Part shown: positions 42,849 to 52,173 of the stretch, piece by piece
Numbering within the stretch: the stretch's first letter is position 1
Layout of the letters: each line of letters begins with the position of its first letter
Source of the DNA: an uncultured Prevotellaceae bacterium
Lineage (GTDB): Bacteria > Bacteroidota > Bacteroidia > Bacteroidales > Bacteroidaceae
Reading direction: 5' to 3'
DNA: 64,000 nucleotides
Assembly: GCA_900319385.1 (NCBI GenBank)
Contig: ONOG01000005.1
Location: 32,366-96,365 of the forward strand
Notes under the pieces: generated by a model
Databases searched by the model: none
Told to the model about the DNA's origin: nothing
Seen by the model: only the letters and a program-made list of their open reading frames with translations
Translations under genes and position numbers: made by a program

Positions 42849-45089
42849 CTATAAGTAGCGGGCGGTGATGCTGTCGGGACAGTTTTTCAGACCTTCGGGC
42901 GCACCGCTGTAGAGGATTCGACCTCCCTGTTCGCCGGCACCGGGTCCCAGCTCGACCACGTGGTCGGCGGCACGGATGACGTCGAGGTTGTGTTCGATGA
43001 CGTAGATCGTGTTGCCCTGCGCCACCATATCGCGGAACAGCGCGATGAGCCGCTGCACATCCTTCATGTGCAGGCCGTCGGTCGGTTCGTCGATGATGAA
43101 CGTCTCGCTCTTTGTACTGAGATAAGAGGCGATTTTCATGCGTTGCAGCTCACCCCCGCTGAGGGTCGAGAGCGCTTGGTTCAGGTGCAGATAACCCAGC
43201 CCCACCTGCTTGAGGGGGCGCAGTTTTTCCTCAATCTGCGTTCCATGAAAGAAATCGCTCGCCAGCCGCACACTCAGGTCGAACACTTCGGCGATGTTCT
43301 TCCCGTTGACACGATATTCCAGCACCTCTTTATTATATCGCAAGCCGCCACAGGCTTCGCAGGTAGTTTCGATGTTGTCCATGAAAGCCATCTCACTGAC
43401 GACAACCCCTTTGCCGCCGCACACAGGGCATGCACCCTTGCCGTTGAAGGCAAAGTCCGTCTCCTTCTTCTTAAACTTTCTGGCAAAGAGTTTTCGGATG
43501 TCACCCGCCACGTCCATATACGTCGCAGGCGTCGAACGCAGGCTCACACCGATGTTCTTCTGGCTGATGTATATCATAGAGTCGGACTCCCTGCGCACAC
43601 ATTCCATCAGCGAACTCTTTCCACTGCCTGCCACGCCGCAAATGACGCAGAGCACACCCGTCGGCAAGTCGATGCTGACGTCCTTCAGGTTGTGCAGTTT
43701 GGCATGTTTGAGGGAAATGCAACCACTCCCCACCCTCACAGGGAGGGACTGTAGGGTGGGTCCGCTGCTAAGGCTCTGTCCCGTCGCCGTTCCACTGTGC
43801 AGCAGTTCCTCGTACGTTCCCTCAAACACGATGTGCCCACCATCGATACCTGGCCCAGGACCCATATCGACGATGTGGTCGGCCAAGCGAATCATCTCGG
43901 GATGGTGCTCCACAAGGATTACCGTATTGCCGGCATCGCGCAAGCGCTGCACGCTGTGTTTCATGAGCTGGATGTCGTGGTTGTGCAGACCTACAGAGGG
44001 TTCGTCGAGAATGTAGAGCACGTCGGCGAGCGACGAATTGATATACTTCGCAATCTTGCAACGCTGCGCCTCACCGCCCGAGAGCGTTCCCACGGCACGG
44101 TCGAGCGACAGGTAGCCCAGCCCGATTTCCTCCAAAGCCGTGAGCCGCGCACCGATGGCCGCCTTCAGGTCCTCGGCCAAGGGGTCGCTGATGCTGCGCA
44201 CCCACTCGTTGAGCCGTGTAATCGACATGGCGCACACCTCGGCGATGTTCCGTCCGTCAATCTTGCAACGCAGCTTCTCTGGGTTCAGACGTGTGCCGTG
44301 GCAGTCGGGACAGGTGCCCATGCGCAGCATCGGATTGAGCACGGTGGCATGGAGCAGGCCCTCCTCCGAATTGATGATGCTGCGATACATACGTGGAATC
44401 AGGCCCTCGTACTTCGCCGTCTTCGGCCAGCCTGCAGGCGGATTCTTCAGACGGATTTGCGGACTGTTGAGGAACAGGTCCAACTCTTCCGGCGTATAGT
44501 CCTTAATCTTTTTGTCCAGGTCGAACAAGCCGCTGCGGGCATAGCGGATCCAGCGCCATCCACCCTTGCCGAATGCGATGTAGTGAATCGTGTCTTCGTC
44601 GTTCAGGCTCTTGTCAAAATCGACCAGTTTGTGGATATCCAGTTCTCGGATCTCGCCCAGCCCGTTGCAGCGCGGACACGAGCCCTCGGGATGGTTGAAC
44701 GAGAACGACTCGGCATAGCCGACGAACGGTTTGCCGACACGTGAGAAAAGCAGGCGCAGCAAGGCCGCGATGTCGGTGTAGGTGCCGACCGTCGAACGCG
44801 AGTTCTGTGCCGGCTTCCGCTGGTCGATGACGATGGCGATGGGCAGGTTCTCGATGCTATCGACGTGCGGACGCCCGTACTTCGGCAGGTACTGCTGCAC
44901 GAACGTCGGGAACGTGTCGTTCAGTTCGCGCCGCGACTTCGCCGCAATCGTATCCATCACCAGCGAACTCTTTCCGCTTCCGCTCACGCCCGTGAACACC
45001 GTGATCTGGTGTTTCGGAATCTCCAGCGACACCTCCTTCAGATTATTCTCGCGGGCACCGCGTATGATGATTTTGTCTTGTTGGCTCAT
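42849..45089 (-). CDS. UvrA-like ABC ATPase
   Basis: A 746-residue protein with two ABC domains of UvrA type: Walker A GVSGSGKSS (about 35) and GVAGSGKSS (about 480), signatures LSGGEAQR and LSGGELQR, Walker B YILDEPSVGLH and FIIDEPTDGLH, and zinc-finger pairs CPRCNGLG, CPDCHGTR, CPVCGGKG/CEACGGLR. It is about 200 residues shorter than canonical UvrA and seems to lack part of the UvrB-binding region, like the second UvrA group found in many genomes. Those have been linked to damage tolerance or drug resistance rather than core excision repair. A G/C-rich REP-like stretch encodes about 20 residues (LSSGPTLQSLPVRVGSG) between the two halves. Confidence 0.87.
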   Translation of the reverse strand: MSQQDKIIIRGARENNLKEVSLEIPKHQITVFTGVSGSGKSSLVMDTIAAKSRRELNDTFPTFVQQYLPKYGRPHVDSIENLPIAIVIDQRKPAQNSRSTVGTYTDIAALLRLLFSRVGKPFVGYAESFSFNHPEGSCPRCNGLGEIRELDIHKLVDFDKSLNDEDTIHYIAFGKGGWRWIRYARSGLFDLDKKIKDYTPEELDLFLNSPQIRLKNPPAGWPKTAKYEGLIPRMYRSIINSEEGLLHATVLNPMLRMGTCPDCHGTRLNPEKLRCKIDGRNIAEVCAMSITRLNEWVRSISDPLAEDLKAAIGARLTALEEIGLGYLSLDRAVGTLSGGEAQRCKIAKYINSSLADVLYILDEPSVGLHNHDIQLMKHSVQRLRDAGNTVILVEHHPEMIRLADHIVDMGPGPGIDGGHIVFEGTYEELLHSGTATGQSLSSGPTLQSLPVRVGSGCISLKHAKLHNLKDVSIDLPTGVLCVICGVAGSGKSSLMECVRRESDSMIYISQKNIGVSLRSTPATYMDVAGDIRKLFARKFKKKETDFAFNGKGACPVCGGKGVVVSEMAFMDNIETTCEACGGLRYNKEVLEYRVNGKNIAEVFDLSVRLASDFFHGTQIEEKLRPLKQVGLGYLHLNQALSTLSGGELQRMKIASYLSTKSETFIIDEPTDGLHMKDVQRLIALFRDMVAQGNTIYVIEHNLDVIRAADHVVELGPGAGEQGGRILYSGAPEGLKNCPDSITARYL

Positions 45090-45270
45090 GTTCTGAATAG
45101 TTTACCGAATGCGAAGTTACGACTTTTTTTCCATTTTACCATGCCTTCCGTTATCAAGAATTTTTATGCGATTATTTAGTGGTATAACCGAGAATGCGTA
45201 ATTATGCGGCAATAATACCGAATGAAAGCGGAGCATGGCACGTATTCGCCACGTCATCGATATAATAAAT

Positions 45271-45306
45271 GTCCCCTTTAATGCCGATGAAAGCACTAAA
45301 GGGGAC
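45271..45306. terminator. Terminator after the aminotransferase gene
   Basis: On the minus strand GTCCCCTTTA pairs perfectly with TAAAGGGGAC around a 16-nt loop. The rest of the 240-bp gap up to the UvrA-like gene contains a possible minus-strand -7 box (TAACTTCG, 45112-45119). Confidence 0.7.
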
Positions 45307-45328
45307 TTCAAATAAACGTTCTTGTTTC

Positions 45329-46522
45329 TTACTTCAGCCGTGCGAGGCATTCCTTAATGCGGCGCATGGCCTCGCGGATATTGTCGTCGCTCGTGGCGTA
45401 GGACATACGGAAGCACTCGGGAGAGCCGAAGGCATCGCCGCCGACGGTGGCGACGTGACCTACTTCGAGCAGATACATGGCGAGGTCGGTCGAGCTGTTG
45501 ATGGTGCGCTGGCCGTCGCTCTTGCCGAAGAACGAGGAGCACTTGGGGAAGAGGTAGAAGGCGCCTTGCGGCTCGTTGACCTCAAGTCCTGGTATCTCGC
45601 GGGCGAGACTGACGATGAGGTCGCGCCGACGCTCGAAGGCCTGACGCATCTGCTCGACGCACTCCTGCGGACCGTTCCATGCGGCTTCGGCGGCTTTCTG
45701 ACTGACGGAGCAGGGACCGCTGGTGTACTGGCCTTGCAGTTTGTTGCAGCCCTTGACGATCCATTCGGGGGCAGCGATGAATCCGATGCGCCAGCCGGTC
45801 ATGGCGTAGGCTTTGGAGACGCCGTTGATGATGACCACACGGTCACGAAGGTCGGCGTACTCGGCGATGGAGGCGTGACGGCCTACGTAGTTGATGTGTT
45901 CATAGATTTCGTCGGCAACGACGATGACGCGGGGGTGGTGCAGGAGCACCTCTTTCAGTGCACAGAGTTCCTCGCGGCTATAGACAGAGCCGGTGGGATT
46001 GCTGGGCGAGCAGAGGATGAGGGCACGAGTGCGGGGCGTGATGGCTGCCTCGAGCTGCTCGGGTGTGATCTTGAAGTCCTGTTCGATGGTGGCTTCGACA
46101 TAGACGGGCGTGCCTTCGGCCAGAAGCACCATCTGCGGATAGCTCACCCAGTAGGGAGCGGGGATGATGACTTCGTCGCCTGCGTTGACGATGGCCATGA
46201 GGGTGTTGCACACCGACTGCTTGGCACCGTTGCTGACGAGAATCTGCGAGGGCTGGTAGTCGAGGCCGTTCTCGCGACGCAGTTTATCGACGATGGCCTG
46301 CTTCAGGGACGGATAGCCCGGCACGGGACTGTAGCGCGACCAGTTGTCCTTGACGGCACGGATGGCAGCCTGCTTGATGTGGTCGGGCGTGTTGAAGTCG
46401 GGTTCGCCGACGCTCATGTTGATGACGTCGATGCCTTGCGCCTTGAGCTCACTGCTCTTCTGCGACATGGCCAGCGTGGCGGAAGGTGCCAGACGCTGTA
46501 ATCTTTCACTGAGTTGTTCCAT
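45329..46522 (-). CDS. Pyridoxal-phosphate aspartate aminotransferase (class I)
   Basis: A 397-residue fold-type I aminotransferase. Motifs: INMSVGEPDFNTPDHI, YSPVPGYPSLKQA, SNGAKQSV, APYWVSYPQM, CSPSNPTGSVY, the PLP lysine K237 in GVSKAYAMTGWRIGF, and the C-terminal Arg in FRMSYATSDD. Most similar in pattern to the subgroup Ib aspartate/prephenate aminotransferases. It starts 7 bp after the BI-1 gene ends, so the two are likely co-transcribed. Confidence 0.93.
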   Translation of the reverse strand: MEQLSERLQRLAPSATLAMSQKSSELKAQGIDVINMSVGEPDFNTPDHIKQAAIRAVKDNWSRYSPVPGYPSLKQAIVDKLRRENGLDYQPSQILVSNGAKQSVCNTLMAIVNAGDEVIIPAPYWVSYPQMVLLAEGTPVYVEATIEQDFKITPEQLEAAITPRTRALILCSPSNPTGSVYSREELCALKEVLLHHPRVIVVADEIYEHINYVGRHASIAEYADLRDRVVIINGVSKAYAMTGWRIGFIAAPEWIVKGCNKLQGQYTSGPCSVSQKAAEAAWNGPQECVEQMRQAFERRRDLIVSLAREIPGLEVNEPQGAFYLFPKCSSFFGKSDGQRTINSSTDLAMYLLEVGHVATVGGDAFGSPECFRMSYATSDDNIREAMRRIKECLARLK

Positions 46523-46529
46523 AGGGTAT

Positions 46530-47246
46530 TTAATTGCGACTGCGTCCGAAGAAGCGCAGCAGATAGAGGAAAAGGTTGACGAAATCGAGGTAGAGCGACA
46601 GGGCTCCGACGACGGCGAGCTTCTGTGTCTCGTCGTTCACGTCGTCGGCTTCGAGCATCATCTGCTTGATTTTCTGCGCATCGTAGGCGGTCAGGCCGAC
46701 GAAGATGAGGATGCCGATGACGGAGATGACGATGTCGGCGATGCCGTTGCCCACAAAGATATTGACGACCGAGGCGATGATGATGCCGATAAGACCCATC
46801 AGCGCATAGCTGCCTATCTTCGTCAGGTCTTTCTTGGTCACACTACCGATGACGGCCATCACGCCGAAGGTGCCGGCTGTGACGAAGAAGGTCGTGGCGA
46901 GCGAAGTCATCGTGTAGGCGAGGAACAGGCTGGAGAGCACTACGCCGTTGACGACGGAATAGATGACGAACATCAGCGCAGCCGTGATGAAGGAGATCTT
47001 GCGGATGGCAGCGGTGAGGCCGATGACGAGGGCAAGTTCGGCAATGATGAGCACCCACATCATCCAGCTGTTGCCATAGACGGCTTGGATGAGGGAGGGG
47101 GTTGTTGCCACGTAATAGGCCGACAGACCACTGACAGCCAGCGCACTGGCCATCCACAGATACACTTTTCGCATGAGCGATGCGAAGACTGTCGTCATGC
47201 TGGCTTCGCCCTGCGTGGTGTTGTAGTCTCGAATGTAATTGTCCAT
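46530..47246 (-). CDS. Bax inhibitor-1/YccA family membrane protein
   Basis: A 238-residue protein with seven hydrophobic segments and the family signatures (MRKVYLWMASALAVSGLSAY near the N-terminus, GLTAYDAQKIKQMM near the C-terminus). Family members form pH-sensitive calcium leak channels in characterised cases; the bacterial role is uncertain. The start codon follows directly on an eight-unit AAAGTG simple repeat. Confidence 0.92.
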   Translation of the reverse strand: MDNYIRDYNTTQGEASMTTVFASLMRKVYLWMASALAVSGLSAYYVATTPSLIQAVYGNSWMMWVLIIAELALVIGLTAAIRKISFITAALMFVIYSVVNGVVLSSLFLAYTMTSLATTFFVTAGTFGVMAVIGSVTKKDLTKIGSYALMGLIGIIIASVVNIFVGNGIADIVISVIGILIFVGLTAYDAQKIKQMMLEADDVNDETQKLAVVGALSLYLDFVNLFLYLLRFFGRSRN

Positions 47247-47250
47247 ATAA

Positions 47251-47314
47251 AAAAGTTAAAAGTGAAAAGTGAAAAGTGAAAAGTGAAAAGTGAAAAGTGA
47301 AAAGTGAAAAGTGA
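47251..47314. repeat. 8-bp simple repeat (AAAAGTGA)
   Basis: About eight perfect units read AAAAGTGA on the plus strand, TCACTTTT on the minus strand, directly upstream of the BI-1 start. A G-rich REP-like tract (GGGTGGGGTCCGGAGG...) follows at 47329-47400. This is the cleanest array of the simple-repeat family in the window. Confidence 0.92.
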
Positions 47315-47402
47315 AACATTAACTGACCCCTCCCCTTAGTGAGGGTATGGGTGGGGTCCGGAGGTTGGGGTTGAGTCCGGAGGGGGTGGGTCTGGGTTCC
47401 GC

Positions 47403-48617
47403 TCACTTGCTAAAGTGAAGGAGGTGCCCCATGCGCTCCTTTTTGGTGTGCAGGTAGCGCTCGTTGTATTGGTTGGGCTTGATTTCGATGGGCACGTTCT
47501 CCACGATTTCAAGTCCGTAGCCTTCGAGACCGACACGCTTGACGGGGTTGTTGGTGATGAGACGTATTTTGCCCACACCAAGGTCGCGCAGAATCTGAGC
47601 ACCAACGCCGTAGTCGCGCAGGTCGGGATCGAAACCCAGATGGATGTTGGCATCGACCGTGTCGAGGCCCTGTTCCTGCAACTTGTAGGCAGCAATCTTG
47701 TTCATCAGGCCAATGCCACGCCCTTCTTGAATAAGATAGACGATAAGTCCCTTGCCCTCCTTCTCGATGAGTTCCATCGAGCGGTGCAGCTGTTCGCCGC
47801 AGTCGCAGCGCTGCGAACCGAAGATGTCGCCGGTGACGCAGGACGAGTGCATACGGACGAGCACGGGTTCGTCCTTCGTCCATGCGCCCTTGATGAGGGC
47901 GACGTGCTCAAGTCCGTTGCTCTTCTGGCGGAACGGAATGATGCGGAAATGACCATGGTCGGTGGGCAGGTCGGCCTCGACGCCGCGTTCGACCAGTGAC
48001 TCACGCTCCAGACGGTAGGCGATGAGGTCGCGGATTTGGATAATTTTCAGTCCGAACTCCTCGGCCTTGGCTTTCAGCTCGGGCATACGCGCCATCGTCC
48101 CGTCAGGATTGAGAATCTCGATCAGAGCAGCTGCAGGACGGAGGCCTGCCAGGCGTGCAAGGTCGATGGCAGCCTCGGTGTGTCCGGCGCGGCGGAGCAC
48201 ACCGTTGTCCTGGGCATAGAGCGGATTGATGTGTCCAGGACGGCCAAAGTCTGTCGGCTTGCGGTTGGGATCGGCGAGGGCACGGATGGTGGCGGCACGG
48301 TCGTGAGCCGAAACGCCTGTGGTGCAGCCTTCGAGCAAATCGACGGTGACGGTGAAGGGCGTGCCGAGCATCGAGGTGTTTTCCTCCACCTGATGCGACA
48401 GCTCCAGCTCGCGGGCACGGCTGATGGTGATGGGTGTGCAGAGCACGCCGCGACCCTCGCGAAGCATGAAGTTCACCTTCTCGGGCGTGATCATCTCGGC
48501 GGGCGTGATGAAGTCGCCCTCGTTCTCACGGTCTTCATCGTCAACAACGATGACAAACTTACCCTGCTTAAAGTCCTCGATGGCGGACTCTATCGATGCA
48601 AACTTTACTTTATCCAT
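47403..48617 (-). CDS. ribBA: Bifunctional 3,4-dihydroxy-2-butanone-4-phosphate synthase / GTP cyclohydrolase II
   Basis: Supplies both precursors of riboflavin. The start at 48617 ([20 protein letters not shown]) is used; an upstream in-frame ATG adds 14 residues overlapping the neighbouring gene's end. N-terminal RibB (about 1-200): [40 protein letters not shown]-terminal RibA (about 205-404): [21 protein letters not shown] with the zinc Cys residues, [16 protein letters not shown] motif, and [11 protein letters not shown]. Both active sites look complete. Confidence 0.95.
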   Translation of the reverse strand: MDKVKFASIESAIEDFKQGKFVIVVDDEDRENEGDFITPAEMITPEKVNFMLREGRGVLCTPITISRARELELSHQVEENTSMLGTPFTVTVDLLEGCTTGVSAHDRAATIRALADPNRKPTDFGRPGHINPLYAQDNGVLRRAGHTEAAIDLARLAGLRPAAALIEILNPDGTMARMPELKAKAEEFGLKIIQIRDLIAYRLERESLVERGVEADLPTDHGHFRIIPFRQKSNGLEHVALIKGAWTKDEPVLVRMHSSCVTGDIFGSQRCDCGEQLHRSMELIEKEGKGLIVYLIQEGRGIGLMNKIAAYKLQEQGLDTVDANIHLGFDPDLRDYGVGAQILRDLGVGKIRLITNNPVKRVGLEGYGLEIVENVPIEIKPNQYNERYLHTKKERMGHLLHFSK

Positions 48618-48655
48618 GTATATATTTCGGTGTTTGAAGTTCGAAGCGCGTGGCT

Positions 48656-50578
48656 TCAATCCATTTTTTTACACATTTCGGAAATCTTTTCGGCAGTCGT
48701 CACAATCTGACGAAGGTCGCGTCGCAGGCGGTTGCGGAAGCGTGCCATGCGGAACACGAGGATGATGCCGATGGGGAAGAGGATGCCGGCCACACGGTTC
48801 CAGCGCATGTCGTGGAAGGGAGCGGTGTGGGCGTGGGGGTCGAGCACTGGGAAGGCGTTCAGCTCGCGCAGGATGTGGCGGTCCTTACTGTTGGAAAGCG
48901 AGTCAACGCAGTATTCCAGCTGCTGACTGATCTGCTCAATCTGTTCGTCACGCTTGACACGGAAGAACACATTGACGTAGTGGGGGAAACGACGCAGGTT
49001 GTGCGTATTGCGATACTCGCGGGCCTGATCAGCGACTTGCTGCAGCATGGTAGCCATCTGGGCATACTGCGGGTCGTTGATGATGACCTCCTTACGGACG
49101 ATGTGGCGCTTGGTGCGGATGCCCCACAGACGGCGGAAGAAGTTTGTGTAGGCGTCGATGTTGAACACCACGCTGTCGTTGTTCGACTTCACAGTCAGGA
49201 ACACACCCAGCGGCGCCAGCACGGCGGTGCTGAACCACATGCCCAGCCACGGCGGGATGGTGCCTCCGTAGGCCAAGTTGTAGCCGAGCGAGTTGACAAT
49301 ATAGTAGAAGATAAAGATAATGACAGCCACGACGACCGGCATACCGAGTCCACCCTTGCGGATGATGGCGCCCAGCGGTGCACCGATGAAGAAAAAGACG
49401 AGGCAGGCCAGGGCGAGGGTAATCTTCTGCCAGATCTGAATGCGGTGCAGACGCAGTTCCTTGGCATACGACTCCATGACGTCGGCCCTGTACTGCATGT
49501 CGATGGCGGCGAGCGTGGCTTTGTTCTGTGCCCGTTGCATCGCGGCAATCTGATGACTGGGGGTCATGTGGGCAAAGACGGAGTCGATGTCGATTTCCTT
49601 GGGGGGCGCAGTGGCTTTGGGTTTCTTGACAACCGTGTTGTCGTCGGCCAGTTCGTAGGCTTCGCCTGGGTTGTTGGCGGAGTTGGGAACAAAGAGCGTT
49701 CCATGCTGCATGTCGGTTGAGAAACTACGCGACACGCTATCGACCACCTGCGTGAGCGAGTCGATGCTGGTTTGCAGGTGGACAATGTCCTTCGTACGCT
49801 CAGAGTTGGAGAAGTCGGCATCCGACATCTCGAAGTTTTGGTTGAAGTCGATGATGAAGTGCTTCTGCACAAACGACTCGCGGCGGTAAGGCACCTCCTT
49901 CGTCGCCAGGGCGTTGGAGTTCAGGTTCTCGAACTGTTCGCCCTGCCACAGGTGCAACAGCAGGTGCTGCTTGTCGGCACTCGTCTCCAGCTTACCGCTG
50001 TCGGCAAGGATGATGTGGGCGTTGTTCACGCCGTCGCGCATGTTGTAGATGATGACGCCGTAGAGCACACCCGTCTCCTTATTCTTCTTCTGAACAAAGA
50101 GGTTCATGCCTTCCACTCCGTCGTAGAACACTCCCTCGGGGATGTCGAGTTCGGGCGACTTCTGGCGCATGGAGTAGAGCAGCTGCATGAGTTTGTGCTG
50201 CGCGGCAGGCGCCACGATGTCCTGGAAATAGAACGACCATCCGGTGAGCAGCACCATGAGCAGGGCCAGCGGCCGCAGCGTACGCCACAGCGAAATGCCT
50301 GCCGCCTTGATGGCCAGCAGTTCCAGGCGCTCGCCCAAGTTGCCGAACGAAATCAGCGCGGCGAGCAGGATGGCCAGCGGCAGGGCCATCGGAACGAGCG
50401 TCTCGGCGGCATAGAAGAAGAACTGCGCAATGACATCGATGCCAAGGCCCTTGCCCACGAGGTCGTCGATGTATTTCCACAGAAACTGCATCATCACCAC
50501 AAACAGGCTGATGACGAAGGTTCCGAGGAACAACGTGAAGAAGTTCTTCAGGATAAATATGTCGAGTCGCTTCAACAT
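48656..50578 (-). CDS. LptF/LptG-family permease (YjgP/YjgQ)
   Basis: A 640-residue permease subunit for lipopolysaccharide export to the outer membrane. Membrane helices flank a large periplasmic domain: N-terminal cluster (about 10-35, 55-80, 100-120, beginning [20 protein letters not shown]) and C-terminal cluster (about 375-470, [22 protein letters not shown], the conserved GAPLG-x-I-x-RKGG motif). A tail of about 170 cytoplasmic residues includes a last hydrophobic stretch ([17 protein letters not shown]). Many Bacteroidetes encode one such long protein. The partner ATPase LptB is not in the window. Confidence 0.88.
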   Translation of the reverse strand: MLKRLDIFILKNFFTLFLGTFVISLFVVMMQFLWKYIDDLVGKGLGIDVIAQFFFYAAETLVPMALPLAILLAALISFGNLGERLELLAIKAAGISLWRTLRPLALLMVLLTGWSFYFQDIVAPAAQHKLMQLLYSMRQKSPELDIPEGVFYDGVEGMNLFVQKKNKETGVLYGVIIYNMRDGVNNAHIILADSGKLETSADKQHLLLHLWQGEQFENLNSNALATKEVPYRRESFVQKHFIIDFNQNFEMSDADFSNSERTKDIVHLQTSIDSLTQVVDSVSRSFSTDMQHGTLFVPNSANNPGEAYELADDNTVVKKPKATAPPKEIDIDSVFAHMTPSHQIAAMQRAQNKATLAAIDMQYRADVMESYAKELRLHRIQIWQKITLALACLVFFFIGAPLGAIIRKGGLGMPVVVAVIIFIFYYIVNSLGYNLAYGGTIPPWLGMWFSTAVLAPLGVFLTVKSNNDSVVFNIDAYTNFFRRLWGIRTKRHIVRKEVIINDPQYAQMATMLQQVADQAREYRNTHNLRRFPHYVNVFFRVKRDEQIEQISQQLEYCVDSLSNSKDRHILRELNAFPVLDPHAHTAPFHDMRWNRVAGILFPIGIILVFRMARFRNRLRRDLRQIVTTAEKISEMCKKMD

Positions 50579-50586
50579 ATACTAAA

Positions 50587-50703
50587 CCCTACAGACCCTC
50601 CCCCCAGCCCCTCCCTGCGAGGGAAGGGAGTAGTTACACCCTCCTGAGGGCACATTCTACTCCCCTCCCTCGCAGGGAGGGGCTGGGGGGAGGGTCTGTA
50701 GGG
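50587..50703. repeat. 46-bp near-perfect inverted repeat (REP-like)
   Basis: Left arm 50587-50633 and right arm 50657-50703 are reverse complements with a single mismatch; the arms are C/G-rich (CTACAGACCCTCCCCCCAGC...). A small CCCTC/GAGGG hairpin sits in the loop. It fills the gap between efp and the permease gene, both leftward, and would form a very stable hairpin in RNA. Confidence 0.93.
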
Positions 50704-50720
50704 GCCGCTATTCTTTTATT

Positions 50721-51278
50721 TTATTTACGTGTCACGTACGAGCCGTCGCGAGTGTCGATCTCGATCATGTCGCCTTCGTTGATGAAGAGGGGCACGCGGA
50801 TTTCTGCACCAGTTTCGACAGTGGCAGGCTTGGTGGCGTTGGTAGCGGTGTCGCCTTTCAGGCCAGGCTCGGTGTAAGTCACCTTGAGCACGACCTTCAC
50901 GGGGATTTCGACGGTGAGGATGGTTTCGGTGGCAGCGTCGATGGTAGCCATCACGTTCTCCCCTTCCTTGAGGAAGTCAACGCCGTCGATGACATTGGCG
51001 GGGATGTTCACCTGTTCGAAGGTTTCGTTGTTCATGAACACGAGGTCCTCACCTTCCTTATACAGATACTGGAACTGGCGGTGATCCACCTGCACGTCCT
51101 CCAGCTTGGCGCTGACAATCCAGGTGCGTTCGAGCACGCGTCCGTCCTGCACGTCGCGCAGCTTGGTGCGCATCACGGTGTTACCCTTGCCAGGCTTCAC
51201 GTGAAGGAAGTCGATTACTACATAGATTCTGCCGTCGATACGAAGGCACACATTTTTCTTGATGTCTCCTGCTAACAT
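50721..51278 (-). CDS. efp: Elongation factor P
   Basis: Relieves ribosome stalling at consecutive prolines. The 185-residue, three-domain protein has the conserved loop KPGKGNTVMRTKL, with Lys31 in the position modified in other bacteria, then YKEGEDLVFMNNETFEQ and the C-terminal DTRDGSYVTRK. Length typical. It diverges from rpmH, a neighbour seen in many Bacteroidetes. Confidence 0.95.
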   Translation of the reverse strand: MLAGDIKKNVCLRIDGRIYVVIDFLHVKPGKGNTVMRTKLRDVQDGRVLERTWIVSAKLEDVQVDHRQFQYLYKEGEDLVFMNNETFEQVNIPANVIDGVDFLKEGENVMATIDAATETILTVEIPVKVVLKVTYTEPGLKGDTATNATKPATVETGAEIRVPLFINEGDMIEIDTRDGSYVTRK

Positions 51279-51287
51279 AATTGTTTA

Positions 51288-51408
51288 GAGTTTTTGAGTT
51301 TTTAAGTTTTTAAGTTCGTAAGTTGTGGTTGTCAAGCAGGCCAATCATCATCATACCAACGTTGATGCGGCAACTTAAAAACTCAAAAACTTAAAAACCT
51401 AAAAACTG
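51288..51408. repeat. Inverted simple repeat (AGTTTTTAAG)
   Basis: Iterated AGTTTTTGAGTTTTTAAG on the left and CTTAAAAACTCAAAAACTTAAAAA on the right form a hairpin around a 60-nt loop. It lies in the 380-bp gap between the divergent efp and rpmH genes; the remainder of that gap is AT-rich leader and promoter sequence. Confidence 0.8.
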
Positions 51409-51502
51409 ATTCTAATTTTGACTTTTGTTTCACTTAAATCGGCTGCAAAATTACGCTTTTTCCATAAAATGACAAAAAAAGTAATGCAAAAACGTGATTT
51501 TT

Positions 51503-51534
51503 CTTGGTCAATTTCCCGAAAATCACTAATTTTG
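51503..51534 (+). promoter_or_regulatory. Bacteroidetes-type promoter of rpmH
   Basis: CTTG at 51503-51506, 20 bp, TAATTTTG at 51527-51534. It leaves a leader of about 120 nt. Confidence 0.65.
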
Positions 51535-51660
51535 CACGCCGATTTGAAGGTTTAACGACATTTTTGGGGCTCAGAACACAGCATTTTGAGCCGTATAAGT
51601 GTCTGTGTTTACCGCCAAAAAGAGCAGAAAAATCATAATCACTAAAAACAATAAAGAGCA

Positions 51661-51816
51661 ATGAAACGTACATTCCAGCCCCACAACCGTAAGCGCATCA
51701 ACAAGCACGGTTTCCGTCTGCGTATGCAGACCAAGAACGGCCGCCGCGTGCTCTCTGCACGTCGCAAGAAGGGTCGCGCCAAGCTTTCTGTCAGCAGCGA
51801 GCATCACGGCAAGTAA
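51661..51816 (+). CDS. rpmH: 50S ribosomal protein L34
   Basis: A 51-residue, highly basic protein beginning [20 protein letters not shown] and continuing [19 protein letters not shown], the L34 signature. It was found by reading the sequence, as it is too short for a general open-frame list. L34 is a small protein of the large ribosomal subunit. The family is usually 44-52 residues. It has its own promoter and terminator. Confidence 0.95.
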   Translation: MKRTFQPHNRKRINKHGFRLRMQTKNGRRVLSARRKKGRAKLSVSSEHHGK

Positions 51817-51850
51817 GCTACACGTCCGCCAGACGGACTACACGAACAAT

Positions 51851-51890
51851 AAGGAGCACATTCCACCGACGCGTGGTGTGCTCCTTTTTG
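51851..51890 (+). terminator. Intrinsic terminator of rpmH
   Basis: AAGGAGCACA paired with TGTGCTCCTT, 16-nt loop with an inner CCACC/GGTGG-like pairing, then TTTTTG. Confidence 0.88.
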
Positions 51891-52173
51891 TTTTGGGCGA
51901 CAGCCCTGTGAGGGGTCACAGACACGAATTACCCTAATTTGGAGTTTTTTTTACTGAACGGCCAGAGGCGTTCAAATGTTAACAAACGACGGTTTTTTAA
52001 CATTTCAGAGGGCTTTTTTGTGGGAGAAATTTGAGGGAAATAGGTTTTTGAACAGCGAAAAACGCGAAAAAAAAAACGAAAACATACGAAAAATTTTGGT
52101 AAAACATACGGATAATTTTAGTAAAACATCCGGAAATCAGGGATGCCCATTGCCGTAGGGGCGGGTTCCCATG
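51891..52173. other. AT-rich non-coding stretch with a 22-bp tandem repeat
   Basis: No gene. At 52079-52133 a 22-bp unit beginning AAAACATACG is repeated two and a half times. At 52153-52180 GGGGCGGG pairs with CCCGCCC around TTCCCATG, a short GC-rich hairpin that leads into the large element. Confidence 0.75.
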
